From: Bacteroidota bacterium
GTDB lineage: Bacteria; Bacteroidota; Ignavibacteria; UBA10030; UBA8401
Assembly (NCBI GenBank): GCA_021796215.1
Contig: JAJYOK010000026.1
Location: 1-41,271 of the forward strand
Direction of reading: 5' to 3'
Length of the DNA: 41,271 nt
Both the position numbers and the translations under genes were made by a program. Shown here piece after piece: positions 39,984 to 41,271 of the stretch. The notes below the pieces were generated by a model. It worked only from the letters and a program-made list of their open reading frames with translations, was not told the origin of the DNA and did no database searches. Position 1 is the first letter of the stretch. The number at the start of each line of letters is the position of its first letter.

Positions 39984-40652
39984 TTATTGTCCTTTTGGTT
40001 TTTTTATAACCCGTACGACCTTTCCGCTGATAGTGAAATCATCATCTGGGTGAAGATGGATAGGCTCATAATCGAAAGACGAATCAGCTTTCAATACGAT
40101 TTGTCCATGCTCTCGGTCATTAATGACTCTCTTGATTGTTCCTTTGTTGTCTATGATTGCCAAAACGACATCATTGGTTCGAACATTCAAATCGTTTTTG
40201 TCTAGAATCGCATAATCCCCATCTTCAATTTGTTTCCCGTCAATTTCTGCTCTGTTCATCGATGAACCACTCGCCTTAATGGCGTAAAGACCTGTCGGTT
40301 TGGAACGTCCGACTAATTTACTTGAGACGCGCAGAAAACCCTCGAAATTTTCTTCCGCAAAAATGGTGGCTGGACCACAGTTTGCTGTACCTACTATTGG
40401 GATGGAGAAGAGGTGTGTTGTTTTCTTCAGGAGACCTTTGGCCCAATCCGGAGTGGTGGATGACCGTCCCATCATTCCTTTCGCACGATCTATAGAAAGA
40501 AATCCCTTCTTCTGCAACTGAAGAAGGTGGTGTTTTATCTTCTGCGGTGATTCGTGAGGCAAACCGATCTCTCGAGCCATATCACGAAGACTCAGTTTCG
40601 CAAGGTTCTCTCTCTTAGAGAGAGAAAGTAATCGTTCTTGAATTATGTGCAT
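39984..40652 (-). CDS. LexA-like self-cleaving repressor (S24 family)
   Basis: The 222-residue protein has an N-terminal winged helix (SLRDMAREIGLPHESPQKIKHHLLQL). Its C-terminal S24 domain has the scissile-type bond at Cys92-Gly93 (IVGTANCGPA), catalytic Ser131 (KASGSSMNRA) and Lys174 (GTIKRVI). LexA uses Ala-Gly; Cys-Gly is used in several phage and island repressors. It should respond to DNA damage through RecA and release the operon, whose Ubl gene starts 21 bases downstream. ATG at 40652 has no ribosome site and lies just where a -10 box predicts the transcript to begin. Confidence 0.85.
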   Translation of the reverse strand: MHIIQERLLSLSKRENLAKLSLRDMAREIGLPHESPQKIKHHLLQLQKKGFLSIDRAKGMMGRSSTTPDWAKGLLKKTTHLFSIPIVGTANCGPATIFAEENFEGFLRVSSKLVGRSKPTGLYAIKASGSSMNRAEIDGKQIEDGDYAILDKNDLNVRTNDVVLAIIDNKGTIKRVINDREHGQIVLKADSSFDYEPIHLHPDDDFTISGKVVRVIKKPKGQ

Positions 40653-40658
40653 GGTTTC

Positions 40659-40687
40659 AATATAGCATATTAACATCTTTAAAGCAA
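40659..40687 (-). promoter_or_regulatory. Promoter of the LexA-like/Ubl operon, probably leaderless
   Basis: On the minus strand TTGCTT (40682-40687), a 17-base spacer and TATATT (40659-40664) form a good promoter. The A of the ATG at 40652 is seven bases past the -10 box, so the message would begin at or next to the start codon. No Shine-Dalgarno sequence is present. Confidence 0.5.
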
Positions 40688-40705
40688 GTAAGTCCTTAAA
40701 ACTTG
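40685..40705. promoter_or_regulatory. Candidate operator between divergent promoters
   Basis: CAAGT (40685-40689) and ACTTG (40701-40705) form an inverted repeat with an 11-base centre. It covers the -35 regions of both the minus-strand LexA-like promoter and the plus-strand DUF3892 promoter, so one bound dimer could control both. The candidate ligand is the LexA-like protein. Confidence 0.4.
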
Positions 40706-40731
40706 ACAAAAATAGTCTGGTTTATTATCTT
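40703..40731 (+). promoter_or_regulatory. Promoter of the DUF3892 gene
   Basis: TTGACA (40703-40708), a 17-base spacer and TATCTT (40726-40731) precede the gene at 40777 and diverge from the Ubl operon promoter. Confidence 0.55.
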
Positions 40732-40776
40732 CATAACAAAAGTCGTTTTCAAATGTCGCAAAAAGGAGAAGAAATT

Positions 40777-41058
40777 ATGCCTGATTATAGAGTAACCTGT
40801 ATAAATAAACCACATTCACTGAGTCCTCATGAGCATATTACACACATTGGTGGGCTTGGATGGAGGATAACACGCGATGAAGCAATTCAGAGAATTGATG
40901 CTGGATCTGATAGGTTCTATGTGGAAGATCCGCTAACTAATAAGATCGCCTTCGTCGGTGTAGTGCGTGAGTTAGGCAAAGTTCGGTTTCTAAGAACCTA
41001 TGCTGATGGATATTGGAACGACAATCTTTTGTCACTGGGTCAATGCTCAATTTATTGA
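40777..41058 (+). CDS. DUF3892 family protein
   Basis: The 93-residue protein begins MPDYRVTCINKPHSLSPHEHITHIGG and has the family pattern W-x-I-T-x-x-E/D-A-I-x-x-I, FYV-E-D, then a final LRTYADGYWNDNLLSLGQC. DUF3892 proteins are small and uncharacterised, and are often found in mobile and defence contexts. ATG at 40777 has AAGGAG eight bases upstream. It is divergent from the LexA-like/Ubl operon with a shared control region, so it may be a regulated accessory. Confidence 0.8.
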   Translation: MPDYRVTCINKPHSLSPHEHITHIGGLGWRITRDEAIQRIDAGSDRFYVEDPLTNKIAFVGVVRELGKVRFLRTYADGYWNDNLLSLGQCSIY

Positions 41059-41208
41059 CTTGACTTCATAATTGCTTTCAATCGCTTCAAACTTAAGAGA
41101 TGTTTATAAAGGTTAGGGGTAGTGACGGCCTCCTCATAAGCAGTGTGATCTTGCCATGAACTTTCGGACACCAAGAAAAGAGAGTATATTCTCTCAGGAG
41201 GTGTTCAG

Positions 41209-41271
41209 ATGTCAGAATCACAACAACGGCGTAGATTTGATGCCCAATTTAAGCATGATGCACTCCGGTTG
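41209..41271 (+). mobile_element. Start of an IS3-family-type transposase (OrfA), cut by window end
   Basis: ATG at 41209 with AGGAG at 41196-41200 starts MSESQQRRRFDAQFKHDALRL and runs off the window. The R-R-F-D-x-x-F-K-x-x-A-[LV]-R-L opening is typical of the IS3/IS911 OrfA helix-turn-helix domain. A left end could lie near the TGAACTTTCGGACACC at 41157-41172, but the terminal repeat cannot be tested without the right end. Confidence 0.65.

Noticed and set aside
1-41271. tRNA or rRNA genes, including a tRNA as the integration target
   Set aside because: No cloverleaf-type or rRNA sequence was recognised on either strand; the junction is in a protein-coding remnant.

Overview
The window suggests a bacterium of the Ignavibacteria/Chlorobi side of the FCB group. 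The evidence is an intact type IX secretion C-terminal sorting domain of the 'QNFPNPFNPST' type, a second fragment of a T9SS/FlgD-like C-terminus, many lipoproteins with a lipobox, a two-component-propeller lipoprotein and a DUF3276 (PUR-like) gene. This is inferred from protein style only; no rRNA or other taxonomic marker is present.

Host part (1 to about 19,634). At the left edge are the end of an aconitase-family large subunit (leuC type) and its small subunit. They are followed on the minus strand by a C-terminally truncated efflux adaptor and by a run of envelope genes: two lipoproteins, a small membrane protein, a T9SS cargo protein, an S41 peptidase, a large Ig-like/carboxypeptidase-regulatory lipoprotein, an outer-membrane barrel and an SGNH esterase lipoprotein. 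On the plus strand come a Crp/Fnr regulator with the di-iron repair gene ric, then a tight housekeeping run: M50 protease, DUF1611 protein, aspartate kinase, aspartate-semialdehyde dehydrogenase and an LD-carboxypeptidase.

Mobile part (about 19,635 to beyond 41,271). A large serine recombinase lies at the junction with the 3' remnant of a T9SS-type gene, and its reading frame runs into that remnant. This looks like one end of an integrated element longer than 21 kb whose other end is outside the window. Backbone-like genes at 27.7-32.5 kb (an uncharacterised protein, a TA pair, a VirD4/HerA-like ATPase, a recombination-like protein, a Cas4-like nuclease and DUF3276) resemble the host in base use. 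They also carry the host's palindromic leader hairpins. The cargo around them is visibly more AT-rich and is almost all conflict or defence genes.

Cargo, in order: (i) a SymE-like protein, a small membrane protein and an AbiV-type HEPN protein; (ii) a convergent cassette made of a LysR-like regulator and an EEP-nuclease/methyltransferase fusion facing a dCTP-deaminase-like, HIT-domain and unknown-protein operon; (iii) a MazEF-type pair; (iv) a decayed methyltransferase; (v) an sce7726 nuclease-like gene facing HigB, a HigA/ImmA-IrrE fusion and a T4-beta-family protein; (vi) XRE regulators, one broken; (vii) a LexA-like regulator followed by a ubiquitin-like protein, an E2-like protein, a JAMM deubiquitinase-like protein and a ThiF/E1-like protein, which is a compact bacterial ubiquitin-like conjugation operon. 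A DUF3892 gene is divergent from the last operon, and the window ends in the first codons of an IS3-type transposase.

The two observations most worth following are the ubiquitin-like operon with its GGG-F-L-L precursor tail and LexA-like control, and the deaminase/HIT/unknown plus EEP-methyltransferase cassette, for which I know no described system.
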